This document shows, piece after piece, positions 7,783 to 17,167 of a stretch of DNA of 44,850 bases; position 1 is the stretch's first letter, and every line of letters begins with the position of its first letter. Below the pieces are notes generated by a model. The model was given only the letters and a program-made list of their open reading frames with translations, made no database searches and was not told where the DNA came from. Source of the stretch: an uncultured Ignavibacteriota bacterium (GTDB lineage: Bacteria; Bacteroidota; Ignavibacteria; Tepidaquicellales; Tepidaquicellaceae). Both the position numbers and the translations under genes were made by a program. Location of the stretch: the NCBI GenBank assembly GCA_903831845.1, contig CAIKZJ010000322.1:1-44850 (forward strand), given 5' to 3'.

Positions 7783-8757
7783 TTAATATTTTTGATTTTT
7801 ATGCCAGTTCCAGGCTGTTTCGATTATTCTTTTCAGACCGTATTCCGGTTTCCAGCCGAGAACTTTTTTTGCTTTCGCGTTATCCGCTATTAGCACCGCA
7901 GGATCCCCGGCGCGTCTGCCAGTAATTTCCGATATTATTTCTTTGCCTGTCACTTCCCTTGCGGCGTCGACGATTTCCTTCACGGAATAACCTTCGCCTG
8001 TTCCAACATTGATCGCAGCTGATGGATTTCCGTCATTCAGGTATTCGAGAGCAAGAACATGCGCGTCGGCAAGGTCGTTAACGTGAATGTAATCCCGAAG
8101 ACACGTGCCGTCTTTCGTCCCGTAATCGTCTCCGTAAATCTTTATGCTGTCTCTTTTTCCGAGAGCGGTATAGAGAACAAGAGGTATGAGATGCGGTTCC
8201 GGATCATGGCTCTCGCCAATCGAGCCGTCGTCGGAATCACCCGCAGCGTTGAAATACCTTAGAGCTGTGTATTTAAGTCCGTGCGATCCGTCGAAATCAG
8301 ATAGTATGTTTTCAATCATCAGTTTCGTTTTCGCGTAAGGATTTATCGGAGCAGGCACCTGCTCTTCCGAAATCGGAATTCTCTCGGGATTGCCGTACAC
8401 GGAACAGGTTGAAGAAAATACAAACTTTTTGACGCCGTATTCGTTGACGGTTTTTATGAGATTGAAACTTCCTGTTACATTATTTTCATAATATAGTCCG
8501 GGATTTTCGACTGACTCGCCGACATACGCGAAGGCCGCGAAGTGAACCACGGCATCGAATGAATGTTTCGAAAAAACATACTTCAGACTGTTAACATCCA
8601 GAAGGTCGGCCTTTTCAAAAACCGCATCTTTCGGAACGGATTCGATATGTCCGCGCGAAAGGTTGTCGAGAATGACTACCTCATGGCCTTTTTTCTGAAG
8701 TCTTCTGACAGTATGCGAACCTATGTAACCTGCACCGCCTGTAACGAGTACGCGCAT
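7783..8757 (-). CDS. galE: UDP-glucose 4-epimerase
   Basis: Interconverts UDP-glucose and UDP-galactose through a bound-NAD keto intermediate. The 324-residue extended SDR has GGAGYIG at residues 7-13, the SSTCSVYG segment at 115-122 with the catalytic Ser/Thr, and YAKTK with Y141 and K145. The signature LRYFNAAGD and the late RRAGDPA motif are typical of GalE. It is the first gene of a galE-ugd pair and lies downstream of a cluster of hairpins at 8908-8993. Confidence 0.95.
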   Translation of the reverse strand: MRVLVTGGAGYIGSHTVRRLQKKGHEVVILDNLSRGHIESVPKDAVFEKADLLDVNSLKYVFSKHSFDAVVHFAAFAYVGESVENPGLYYENNVTGSFNLIKTVNEYGVKKFVFSSTCSVYGNPERIPISEEQVPAPINPYAKTKLMIENILSDFDGSHGLKYTALRYFNAAGDSDDGSIGESHDPEPHLIPLVLYTALGKRDSIKIYGDDYGTKDGTCLRDYIHVNDLADAHVLALEYLNDGNPSAAINVGTGEGYSVKEIVDAAREVTGKEIISEITGRRAGDPAVLIADNAKAKKVLGWKPEYGLKRIIETAWNWHKNQKY

Positions 8758-8907
8758 TTTTTATTTTTGATTAAATATTTATGAAAGTAGTAATTTAAAA
8801 GGGCTTAATAAATGGAGAAAAATATCAAAAAATATAAAATATCAAAAATATAAAATCAAAAATACATATTAAAAATCAAATATGAATATAGTATTAGTTT
8901 TCCGACT

Positions 8908-8993
8908 CGTCACGAAGCCCTAGCTTCGTGACGCGATTCGCGGTATGTTTCTGCAGGCCTTTGGCCTGCGCGTCAGGTGGAAACACCTGACGC
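8908..8993. repeat. Cluster of three consecutive hairpins
   Basis: Three perfect inverted repeats sit close together in the 307-nt gap between the acyl-CoA synthetase and galE: CGTCACGAAGC-ccta-GCTTCGTGACG (8908-8933), GCAGGCC-ttt-GGCCTGC (8953-8969), and GCGTCAGGTG-gaaa-CACCTGACGC (8970-8993, GAAA tetraloop). None has a T-run. They would lie in the leader of a galE transcript if the promoter is upstream of them. The rest of the gap is A/T-rich with no gene. Confidence 0.8.
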
Positions 8994-9017
8994 CACAAAA
9001 CGCCGGCTTAAATGAAA

Positions 9018-9037
9018 AACCCGCTTTGAAGCGGGTT
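9018..9037 (-). terminator. Rho-independent terminator of the acyl-CoA synthetase gene
   Basis: The stem AACCCGCTT with AAGCGGGTT is followed on the minus strand by TTTCATTT, about 28 nt past the stop codon at 9065. Confidence 0.8.
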
Positions 9038-9064
9038 ATATTTGAATATTTATTTTTGTTATTT

Positions 9065-10852
9065 TCAGACCTTATGGTACATGTTGTCTATAATATGCTT
9101 GTACTTCTCTTCGACGAATTTCCTCTTTATCTTCAGCGAAGGAGTAAGTTCGCCGCCCTCTATGGTAAACGGAGTCTGAAGAAGGTTGAACTTTCTTATT
9201 TTCTCGTATGAAGCGAGATTTTTCTGCACTTCATTAATATCCTTTTCAATCTGCTTAAGTATTGCAGGATTTGTGAAGAGGTCCGATTCGAACTCTATGT
9301 TAACGGAAAGCTTCTTCGCGAGGAATTTCAGTTCGGATACTTCCGGAACGATTAGCGCAGTAACGTACATCCTTTCGTTACCGATAACGATAATCTGATC
9401 CACGTAAGGAAGCGACGAAACCAGCTCCTCTATATGAGTCGGCGCAATATATTTACCTCCGGACGATTTGAAAAGCGATTTTTTCCTGTCCGTTATTTTG
9501 AGCCTTCCTTCTGAATCGTGTTCGCCTATATCGCCTGTGTGGAACCATCCGTCGACTATCGCCTCGGCCGTATGCTCGGGCTGGTTGTAGTAGCCAAGCA
9601 TAACAATATCGCCTTTGACGAGTATTTCTCCGTCTTCGGCAATCCTGACTTTCACGCCTCTCATCGGATATCCGACTGTGCCGTATTTATTAGAGTCAAT
9701 TCTGTTTACTGCAACTACCGGAGAAGTTTCCGTGAGCCCGTAGCCTTCAAGCGTCATAATTCCGAGTCCTTCAAAGAATTCGCCTACAGTCTTGCTTAAA
9801 GCGCCGCCGCCCGAGACAAAAAGATGCAGGCTGCCGCCTGTCTTCTCCCTTATCTTAGAGAACACGAGCTTGTCGGCCAGTTTCCATTTGATAGTATCCT
9901 TGTTGTGCCAGTGCGACCTTGCAACGCCTATACCCCAGTTAAAGATTTTTTTCTTGTAACCTTCAGGCATTTCGTATGCGCTCTTCATAAGTTTATTGTA
10001 AATCTTGTCGAGAAGCCTGGGAACAGTGATAACGATCGTCGGTTTTACTTCAATCATCTGCGCGCCGATTGTATCTATGCTCTGCGCGTAATATATCCTG
10101 GAACCCCAGAAGAACGGAAGATAATACCCCGCTGTCCTCTCGTATATGTGCGAGTACGGAAGGTAAGACAGGAAAATTTCCCGCTCGTCGATATGAAGCA
10201 CTTCCGGAAATGAAACCAGGTTCGAATAGATGTTCTTGTGCGAAAGCATAACGCCCTTGGGCACGCCCGTCGTGCCGGACGTATATATTATAGTAAGCAG
10301 GTCGTCGTCATTTACGCTGTCGGAGATGATTTCTACCTTTTCAAGCAGTTCGCTCTTTGAAAGTTTCTTCTTGTCGGAAAATATATTCTGAAAAGAGATT
10401 ATCTTTTCCTTGATATTGGCTCTTTCAAAACTGTTGAATGATATTATATATTTCAGGTCAGGGCATTCGTCCCTAATTGAAAGTATCTTGTCGAGCTGCA
10501 TGCCGGTCGACACGAACACTATTTCAGCCTGACAGTCATTAAGTATATACTTTATTGATTCGGGCGTAAGAGAAGGATAAATCGGCACCGTCCTGTTCTG
10601 CGAGAGTATGCATGCCATGTCCGTTATTACCCATTCAAGACGGTTTTCGGATATAATGGCGAGATTGCTGTTCTTTCTTAGTCCCAGAGTTTCGAGGTAT
10701 TCCTTGATACACATCGAGTAATTTACGATCTCAAACCTGTTGACGCCCTCGTAACCATTGTCTTTTTTTGTAAAGATGATGTCCTGCATGACATCAAATT
10801 TTTTCATCGAATCAATAAGAAGCTGTACAAGTGTTTTTTTGTGAATGTTCAT
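9065..10852 (-). CDS. Long-chain fatty-acid--CoA ligase (AMP-binding enzyme)
   Basis: Activates a fatty acid with ATP to an acyl-adenylate and then acyl-CoA, usually at the inner face of the membrane. The 595 residues carry the AMP-binding P-loop IIYTSGTTGVPKG (188-200), the later GYGLTETSP motif, then the TGDIGE and ITDRKK hinge and lysine region of the ANL superfamily. The large size and the GYGLTETSPVVAVN context fit the long-chain (FAA1/FadD15-like) branch rather than acetyl-CoA synthetase; chain-length preference cannot be read. It is monocistronic, with its own terminator, and begins at an ATG. Confidence 0.92.
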   Translation of the reverse strand: MNIHKKTLVQLLIDSMKKFDVMQDIIFTKKDNGYEGVNRFEIVNYSMCIKEYLETLGLRKNSNLAIISENRLEWVITDMACILSQNRTVPIYPSLTPESIKYILNDCQAEIVFVSTGMQLDKILSIRDECPDLKYIISFNSFERANIKEKIISFQNIFSDKKKLSKSELLEKVEIISDSVNDDDLLTIIYTSGTTGVPKGVMLSHKNIYSNLVSFPEVLHIDEREIFLSYLPYSHIYERTAGYYLPFFWGSRIYYAQSIDTIGAQMIEVKPTIVITVPRLLDKIYNKLMKSAYEMPEGYKKKIFNWGIGVARSHWHNKDTIKWKLADKLVFSKIREKTGGSLHLFVSGGGALSKTVGEFFEGLGIMTLEGYGLTETSPVVAVNRIDSNKYGTVGYPMRGVKVRIAEDGEILVKGDIVMLGYYNQPEHTAEAIVDGWFHTGDIGEHDSEGRLKITDRKKSLFKSSGGKYIAPTHIEELVSSLPYVDQIIVIGNERMYVTALIVPEVSELKFLAKKLSVNIEFESDLFTNPAILKQIEKDINEVQKNLASYEKIRKFNLLQTPFTIEGGELTPSLKIKRKFVEEKYKHIIDNMYHKV

Positions 10853-11053
10853 TATTTTGATTTATAAATGAGACGAGTTGAATTTAATAAAAATGAATTT
10901 CAATTAAAACAATCATTATGAGAATAATAAATTATTATTTTGTTTAATATTTACCGTAATCATGACCCGGCATATTCTGAACGATGACTCATTTATTTTA
11001 TATACTGAACGTGAAAATTTGAGGAGGTTATTTTCGAATTTTAAGAATAAAAA

Positions 11054-11081
11054 AGGGGAGCAGATAAATACCCGCTCCCCT
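11054..11081 (-). terminator. Rho-independent terminator of the C25 protease gene
   Basis: The 8-bp stem AGGGGAGC with GCTCCCCT has a 12-nt loop and is followed on the minus strand by TTTTTTATTC, 21 nt past the stop codon. Confidence 0.85.
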
Positions 11082-11102
11082 GGTGAGAAATCAATATAAA
11101 AA

Positions 11103-14100
11103 TTACTTGATCAGAATCATTCTCTTCACGTCGGTGAAGTCGTTCGATTCTATCCTGTAAAAATAAACGCCGCTTGAGAATTCGGCGCCGTTGAAATCGA
11201 CAGAGTAGTTTCCCGCCTGTTTGATTTCGTTCACGAGAGTCCTTACTTCCCTGCCGAGAACGTCGTATATCTTAAGTGTAACGAGTCCCTGTTTCGGCAA
11301 TGCGAAGTTAATCTTTGTTACGGGATTGAACGGATTCGGATAATTCTGCGCAAGGTTATACCTGTCGGGTATAACGTTGCCGTGATTTTCCGTTCCGTCG
11401 ATTGTAGTGACTGTGAAGCAGACGTTCGGTCTGTTCGACTGCGCTGCGCCGCTAGTCATAGTGCAGCCGGCGCTGTTGTCCGTGTAATATCCCCACGTCA
11501 TACCCGCCGCGGAAGTTGAATTGACCGTCGAGTATGATGTGTATGAAGTGTTATCGTAGCATACTTCAACAAGCAGGTTTGATGTTCCGTTGTACACAAA
11601 CGGCGTGTTAAGCTGTATATACTGCCAGCCCGTTCCCGGAACAGTATAGGTGCCCGAATAATTCGTTGTCCATCCGGAAGTAACCCAGCCCGTCAGACTC
11701 GTCTGTGATGTCAGCTGGAACTTAACGCTGAATCCGTTCATAAGCTGACTGGAAGCGGAGATTACATTGAATCCGAGTTTTGTGATCGCGCTGTTTATAC
11801 CCATACCTGCCGCTGTAAGTTCAGCGGAAGTGAACAGCATCTGCGTTCTTCCGTCCATCCAGTATGTTGTAAAAGGATAGTTCGACGAAGTTGTTCCTGT
11901 ACCGACGCACGCGTTAGTGAGATTTATTATCTTGAATTTATAGAGCGCGGTTGAATCCATATTATGCGCGCTCGAGTTGTCTTTTGCGAAAATCCTGTAG
12001 AATATCGAGTCGTTGTAATTTACCTGCGCCTGCGTGGAATTGAACGCGGCGCTGAAATTCGAGCCAGATGTGTTTATAAGCCTGAAATGATTCGTTCCGG
12101 TTGATGTATTGTTCTTGTACCATCTCACCCAGACTGAATCGATTCCGATATTATCCGTTGCGTTTGCCGTAACGGTTGCAGGCCATACTGATTTAGGTAC
12201 ATCCAGCAGAGCCGTGTGGGTTATAACCGGTTTAATGTTGTCTGGCGAAGCGACGAACGAGAAATAGTTCGCGGGTGCGCCGCCGGGCAGAGTCGAGACT
12301 CTTCCCATTCCGTCCACTGCTTTAATATAATACTTGTATGTCGCGGGAGAACCTGTTCCTGTAATGCTTGAAGTCCAGTTGGTTCCGCTCGAATTCGTCA
12401 TTGAAACGCTGTCGAAAGCAGTCGATGTGGTTTTAAACAGTTTTACGCTTGTTATCGGACTGCCTGTCGGGCTCACGACGCAATTGACAGTATAAGGTCC
12501 TGTGAGATTTTCCGTGTTCGGAAGCTGATTGTGTGAAATCGCAGGTCCGAGAGGAACGCCTCTGGTAAGTAGGAGCGAACAGTCTCCGAAGATATTATAC
12601 TGTTCCATGAGTTTAAGGCCTTCGCCCGTGCTGCCGCCGTTAATGTCCATAGCTGCCATAACGCCGAAGAAAGAAATCGCTCCAGCGGTTTTCTTCGTCT
12701 GGTTAGCGAGGTGTCTCATAGCCGCCATCTGCATATCGCAGGGCGGAACCCAGCTCGCGTTTGTGGATGACGCGTAAATCGTCACGCATCCTTTCGGGTT
12801 TGCAGTGTCTCCGGCCCTTAAAAGAGCTTCGGCCAAACATTCATTCAGAGTAAGGTTACCGTTGAGGCATGCAACGTCGCAAAGATAAGGTTCCCTCCAT
12901 CCGTTCGCCAGCTGATATGCATTTGTAACGGAGAATCCGGTGTTGCTCCAGGAGGTTCCCGAACCGTGTCCGATATAATTGAGGACGTATCTGCCTCCGT
13001 TCAGGCAGTTTATCAATGTCTGAGGTGTCGCTACGGGTCCGTTAACTTTATCGACCTGTGTAAATCCGTGCGCCATCAGAGTATCGCGCACCCAGTTCAT
13101 TCTGATAGAGTCGGCATACGGAGGCGAGCCGCCGACATCAGGACCGCCGATGCCCGTTCCCATGTTGTACCAGGGGGCGCCGTATTCTATGTCTCTTTCA
13201 AACTTTATGAATTTTTTTGCCACATAATCCACGCTTGCCGCGTTCTGGCAGGAAATTCTGGAAATGAAAGCGTCCGGATACGCGTCGGTTCCGGCGAGCT
13301 TCACATAGCAGGGATCGGACGGAGCGGATTCGTATACTCCGTTCAGAGTGGGAACGTCAGCGACGTCTCCTACTAATATAATATATGTAACAGAACCTGT
13401 CGAATTATACATGTTCTGTATGTAAGTTTTAATGGCTGTGTTTCCCGTGCCTGTTGTCGTCGGGTATTCTGCAACAGTTACGTTTAAACCGCGCGACTGT
13501 TTCCACGCCACGAGAGGCTGAATAGCGGTCATGTAAGCTGTCGGGCAGATGACGAGCATTTTACCGGGTTCCGGGATGGAATCGTACCTCATATCGCCTG
13601 TGCCGTAATTAATAAACAGGTCTCTGTAAATTCCGGCGAACTCGTTGGAAACCCTCGTGAGCGGGTTCTGCCTTACGAGAGGATTTACGGCCTTCACATT
13701 GTTGTCTGAATAAATTTCAACAACGAGTTTTCTTGTTATTATCAACTTTCCCTGCACAGGATTGTACTGCATGGGATTGAACTGAACCGTCATGCCCCTG
13801 AAATCCCTCACTATATAAGGAGTTTCAAATTCAATGTTGTTATGCGGATAATAACTGTCGGTTGAGTACACGCTGCTGAAAGTATAAGGTACGGAATTAG
13901 GGTCGATGTCTCTTGTGAAATGCCCCTTTGAAGGCATAACGGGAAGAGTCGAAACAGTCTCCGTTTCAGCGGACAGTATTCTGTAATTCATACCCGCGTT
14001 ATCGGGTATGAGAATACTGCGCTTGTAAGTGAGAAGCTCGGGATTACCTTTTTCCGAAAGCCATGACATTTCAGGAGCGGAAAAAGAAGTGTAAAGCGAG

Positions 14101-14294
14101 CCGTTAATTTTTATTTCTTTTGAATCAAATCCGCTGAACACGTATTCGAGTTTTGTGTAACCGCTTCTTGATTCAAGCAGATTGACTTTAATACCTGTTC
14201 CCTTGCTTTCTGTTGTAATCGCATTAGAAAAAACTGACTGGGAAAAAACGAATATCAACACCAGGGAAAATAAAGAGAGTAGATGTTTTTTCAT
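11103..14294 (-). CDS. Gingipain-like C25 cysteine protease with T9SS sorting domain
   Basis: A 1063-residue secreted protease. A signal peptide (1-23) is followed by a propeptide-like region to about 235. The caspase-like C25 catalytic domain spans about 245-575, with NYIGHGSGTSW giving H443 and CDVACLNGN giving C476, the expected His/Cys dyad. The later FAEAL-like LAEALLRAG and FGDCSLLL segments also follow gingipain R. Next come Ig-like repeats (about 580-790), a further beta-sandwich (about 790-960) and a type A sorting domain with QNYPNPFNPVTKI. T9SS would export it. It resembles gingipain more than the sortase PorU, whose active-site surroundings differ. It is monocistronic, downstream of the glycan operon on the same strand but beyond that operon's terminator. 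Confidence 0.93.
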   Translation of the reverse strand: MKKHLLSLFSLVLIFVFSQSVFSNAITTESKGTGIKVNLLESRSGYTKLEYVFSGFDSKEIKINGSLYTSFSAPEMSWLSEKGNPELLTYKRSILIPDNAGMNYRILSAETETVSTLPVMPSKGHFTRDIDPNSVPYTFSSVYSTDSYYPHNNIEFETPYIVRDFRGMTVQFNPMQYNPVQGKLIITRKLVVEIYSDNNVKAVNPLVRQNPLTRVSNEFAGIYRDLFINYGTGDMRYDSIPEPGKMLVICPTAYMTAIQPLVAWKQSRGLNVTVAEYPTTTGTGNTAIKTYIQNMYNSTGSVTYIILVGDVADVPTLNGVYESAPSDPCYVKLAGTDAYPDAFISRISCQNAASVDYVAKKFIKFERDIEYGAPWYNMGTGIGGPDVGGSPPYADSIRMNWVRDTLMAHGFTQVDKVNGPVATPQTLINCLNGGRYVLNYIGHGSGTSWSNTGFSVTNAYQLANGWREPYLCDVACLNGNLTLNECLAEALLRAGDTANPKGCVTIYASSTNASWVPPCDMQMAAMRHLANQTKKTAGAISFFGVMAAMDINGGSTGEGLKLMEQYNIFGDCSLLLTRGVPLGPAISHNQLPNTENLTGPYTVNCVVSPTGSPITSVKLFKTTSTAFDSVSMTNSSGTNWTSSITGTGSPATYKYYIKAVDGMGRVSTLPGGAPANYFSFVASPDNIKPVITHTALLDVPKSVWPATVTANATDNIGIDSVWVRWYKNNTSTGTNHFRLINTSGSNFSAAFNSTQAQVNYNDSIFYRIFAKDNSSAHNMDSTALYKFKIINLTNACVGTGTTSSNYPFTTYWMDGRTQMLFTSAELTAAGMGINSAITKLGFNVISASSQLMNGFSVKFQLTSQTSLTGWVTSGWTTNYSGTYTVPGTGWQYIQLNTPFVYNGTSNLLVEVCYDNTSYTSYSTVNSTSAAGMTWGYYTDNSAGCTMTSGAAQSNRPNVCFTVTTIDGTENHGNVIPDRYNLAQNYPNPFNPVTKINFALPKQGLVTLKIYDVLGREVRTLVNEIKQAGNYSVDFNGAEFSSGVYFYRIESNDFTDVKRMILIK

Positions 14295-14657
14295 TCCAAT
14301 GAAATTTGTTTATTCTGCAAGTTAAAGAAGTTATTATTCTAATAAAAGTGTAAAACAATAAATTATTAAACTGCAATTTTATAGGGTCTTGAAAAAGAAA
14401 CAGTATTTAATCGGAAATAATATGTTAAAGACCTGAAATTGGAGAAAAATTGCATTATCGGACGCATTACATGTTGCAGCATTAAATTTGGAATGATAAC
14501 ATAATGGTTTATATAAATAAAAAATCCGGTTATCGCCTCGCAACAACCGGATTGGTTTTAAATAAGAAAGGGTAATTCTTATTTTATCTCATCCATCTAC
14601 TACAAACATAAGTACATTATTCTTAAATGTCAAGAGAAAAATCAATAAAGTTTTACT
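14295..14657. other. Noncoding stretch between flippase and C25 protease genes
   Basis: These 363 nt hold the flippase-side terminator (14523-14553) and A/T-rich sequence that probably includes the protease promoter. I see no gene or RNA. Confidence 0.6.
14523..14553 (-). terminator. Terminator at the end of the glycan operon
   Basis: AATCCGGTT and AACCGGATT form a 9-bp stem with a 13-nt loop. On the minus strand it is followed by TTTTATTTATAT. It lies about 105 nt beyond the flippase stop and is the first terminator after the run of genes starting at 26844. Confidence 0.75.
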
Positions 14658-16124
14658 TTAGGTGCGTTTTATAAATATTGATTTTACAGTGGTTAATTTT
14701 ATCGTTTTTGTGAGGCTTAAAAAAATTATGAAGAAGGCTATGATGAAAAACGAAATTATTATTAAAATTACGTTATCGAAATATGAAGACGCCAGCGCGT
14801 AAAGAAAATACGAAATCGCCGCAAACCCGCTTATGACAAGTATTCCGGCGGTGTTGAATTCTATCCTGTAGATTTTAAGAGAACGTATGTAAAGATAAAC
14901 GAGCATGAAAAGATAAGTGACAAGCGTTGATACTGCGGCGCCCGTCATAATGTATTTCGGTATGAGTATGAAATTCATAACGGTATTCACAACGAATCCG
15001 AAAAACGTAACGAAAAACAATTCACCTGTCTTGTTGGCATAAAAAGGCGCGACGCTCATTGCGGAATACATCCCCGAAAAGAAATACGCGAGAAGAATCA
15101 GCGGCACTATCGTCAGCCCGCCCTGATAACGAGTATCAAGAAGAGAGAATTTCCCGAAAGATATTTTCACGAAGGGTGCGGTGAAAAAAGAGAAAATCAG
15201 GAATAACAGAAGTCCGGCAAACACAAGATATGTAAATATTTCCGATATCATTTTCTTGTTTTCGGGATTCTTCTCGAGGTTCAGGAAATAAGGCGTCCAG
15301 GAAAACCTGAACGCAGCGACAAGCAGCGACATTACGGACGCCAGCCTGTAGTTAGCGCTGTAAATTCCGACAACATCCTCGCTGAAGAAGTATTTAAGAA
15401 AGAACCTGTCGGACACGTCGATAAGCAGTATGAACAGGCCGATGTATATGAACTTGTTTCCGTAATGGACCAGCTTCTTCGCTTTATCGAATGAGAACGT
15501 GAATCCAAGATACCTGCCCGTAGCAAAAAGACCCGCAATAAAAGTTATTACACAGGATATGATGTAACTGTAGAAGATTCCTTCGACTCCGGTTTTCAGG
15601 TATACGATTAGAATGAAATTGGCGGCGATGTTCACTAAAACCGACAGCAGCGTGAGATACAGGTATGATGCGGCTTTCAGCTCGGCCCGTATCAGAAGCA
15701 GCGGAAAACGGAAAAGCGTATCTGTGAAAAGAAGCAGTCCGAGTATCTTTATTAGCTTAAGCCCGGTCTGCGGGTTTTCAAAACTGAACAAGCCGGATAA
15801 CGGGCCCGAAAGGAAATACAAAGCGGAAGAGAATGCAAGCGAAGTAAGTGCAAGCATTATCAGAGTTGTCGAATATATGTTTTTCTTTTCGCGCTCGTTT
15901 TCCGCATCTATAAAAAATTTAATAAAGGCGGTTTCCTGGCCGTAAAGGTAAATTAATATTATAAACAGCCAGACGGACTGCACTATGTTGTAAACACCGA
16001 GTTCCGAAGGCGCGAAATAATAAGTGTAAAGAGGCAGAAGAACGAACGATATTGCCTTATTGGCGAACAATCCGATTCCGTAAATCGTAGTCTGCGAGAA
16101 CAGGTCTTTTACATGCTTGCTCAA
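14658..16124 (-). CDS. Polysaccharide flippase (Wzx/MOP-type)
   Basis: A 488-residue, very hydrophobic protein with about 12-14 membrane segments along its whole length. The N-terminus, with TTIYGIGLFANKAISFVLLP and then the YYFAPSELGVYN turn, is typical of O-antigen and capsule flippases of the MATE-like MOP superfamily. Its expected role is to flip an undecaprenyl-linked oligosaccharide from the cytoplasmic to the periplasmic face of the inner membrane. It starts at TTG, sharing TTGA with the stop codon of the glycosyltransferase upstream. It is the last gene of the glycan operon. The sugar it moves cannot be deduced. Confidence 0.9.
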   Translation of the reverse strand: MSKHVKDLFSQTTIYGIGLFANKAISFVLLPLYTYYFAPSELGVYNIVQSVWLFIILIYLYGQETAFIKFFIDAENEREKKNIYSTTLIMLALTSLAFSSALYFLSGPLSGLFSFENPQTGLKLIKILGLLLFTDTLFRFPLLLIRAELKAASYLYLTLLSVLVNIAANFILIVYLKTGVEGIFYSYIISCVITFIAGLFATGRYLGFTFSFDKAKKLVHYGNKFIYIGLFILLIDVSDRFFLKYFFSEDVVGIYSANYRLASVMSLLVAAFRFSWTPYFLNLEKNPENKKMISEIFTYLVFAGLLLFLIFSFFTAPFVKISFGKFSLLDTRYQGGLTIVPLILLAYFFSGMYSAMSVAPFYANKTGELFFVTFFGFVVNTVMNFILIPKYIMTGAAVSTLVTYLFMLVYLYIRSLKIYRIEFNTAGILVISGFAAISYFLYALASSYFDNVILIIISFFIIAFFIIFLSLTKTIKLTTVKSIFIKRT

Positions 16125-17167
16125 ATTCCGCTCTCCCTGTACAATTCTTCGAGTCTTCTGTTCACGCTTTCGAAAGAATGATACTTCTCAACCCACGCTC
16201 TCCCCTTTTCGGAATATTCTTTCAGTCTTTCCCTGTTCTTGAAGATATTAATAAGTGTTTCTTTCAGTGTGTCTATATTACAGCAAATAAAAGGATTTTC
16301 AGGAATGAATTCCATGTACTCGTCATAAAATTCCGTAATTGTCGGAAGCCCCATAGAAAGATTTTCTATCGAGTTCTTCCCGTAGCCGGAGCCGCCCATC
16401 ACGCCGCCTACCTGGTCTATGGAGAGGTCGCAGTTTCTTTTCATCTCAAGAAGTTTGTCGCGCGAGACGTTCTCGGCAAGTATGAATTCAAAATCGAAAT
16501 CATTTTTCAATTCTTCGATTACGGGCAGAATCCTGTCCGTGCCCTTGTAAAGACGGTTTGTGGGCGAGTGAATGATTTTCAGCTTTTCGTTTTTGCAGAA
16601 ATTATACTCCGTTCTCTTTACATCATACGGGAAAAACAGGTAATGAATATTCTTATGGAGACGCAGATGATCGAATTCCACTGTGAGGTTAAGCAAGCTC
16701 ATTTCGTCGAGTTCCCTGAATATCCCCCGGGTTCTGAGGTCGCTGCCGAAGTAACAGCAAACTATCTTCTTTCCCAGTTTCCTAAGTTCTTTGGCGAACC
16801 GCAGGTTTCTGTAAAAATCCATGCCGCCGTCGAAATGATAAACATCGTAGTCATACAGTTTATTATCGTCTATAAACTTCTCGATTACGCCGCTGTTTTT
16901 GAAATCGCGCAGTTTAAAGTATATGCTTTCGAGGGCATTCTTCGGTTTATAGTATTTCATACCGGTAATTTTCGAGTCGCGCCATTTTTTCGCGGCATTG
17001 CTAACCGGAAGATTGAAACCAAGCGTAAGATCTTCCTCGAAATTTATTGTATTCCTGAAAATCGTTACCAGACGGGCATTATAGCCGTTCTCGGACTGCA
17101 TCCTCGCGAAATCCAGCGGCATGCCCGCGAAATTCTGAGGAGCTATATGTAGGATTTTTTTATTCAA
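16121..17167 (-). CDS. Glycosyltransferase, GT-B fold
   Basis: A 348-residue cytoplasmic or membrane-associated glycosyltransferase. A Rossmann-like N-terminal half starts ILHIAPQNFAGMPLDFAR. The C-terminal half has the donor-binding pattern GGSGYGKNSIENLSMGLPT (Glu in ENLSMGLP), typical of GT4-like enzymes, then a C-terminal helix. It probably adds one sugar to a lipid-linked acceptor; donor and linkage are unknown. The only plausible start is a TTG at 17167, overlapping the amidohydrolase by 8 nt, because the next ATG would remove the first strand. It shares TTGA with the flippase start. Confidence 0.85.
   Translation of the reverse strand: MNKKILHIAPQNFAGMPLDFARMQSENGYNARLVTIFRNTINFEEDLTLGFNLPVSNAAKKWRDSKITGMKYYKPKNALESIYFKLRDFKNSGVIEKFIDDNKLYDYDVYHFDGGMDFYRNLRFAKELRKLGKKIVCCYFGSDLRTRGIFRELDEMSLLNLTVEFDHLRLHKNIHYLFFPYDVKRTEYNFCKNEKLKIIHSPTNRLYKGTDRILPVIEELKNDFDFEFILAENVSRDKLLEMKRNCDLSIDQVGGVMGGSGYGKNSIENLSMGLPTITEFYDEYMEFIPENPFICCNIDTLKETLINIFKNRERLKEYSEKGRAWVEKYHSFESVNRRLEELYRESGI

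Noticed and set aside
11103-14294. PorU sortase of the T9SS
   Set aside because: It is also a C25 protein, but the residues around His443 and Cys476, the Ig modules and the type A tail match gingipain-R-type cargo better.
16178-17152. 324-codon plus-strand open frame
   Set aside because: It is antisense to the glycosyltransferase, which has recognisable motifs and overlapping operon neighbours.
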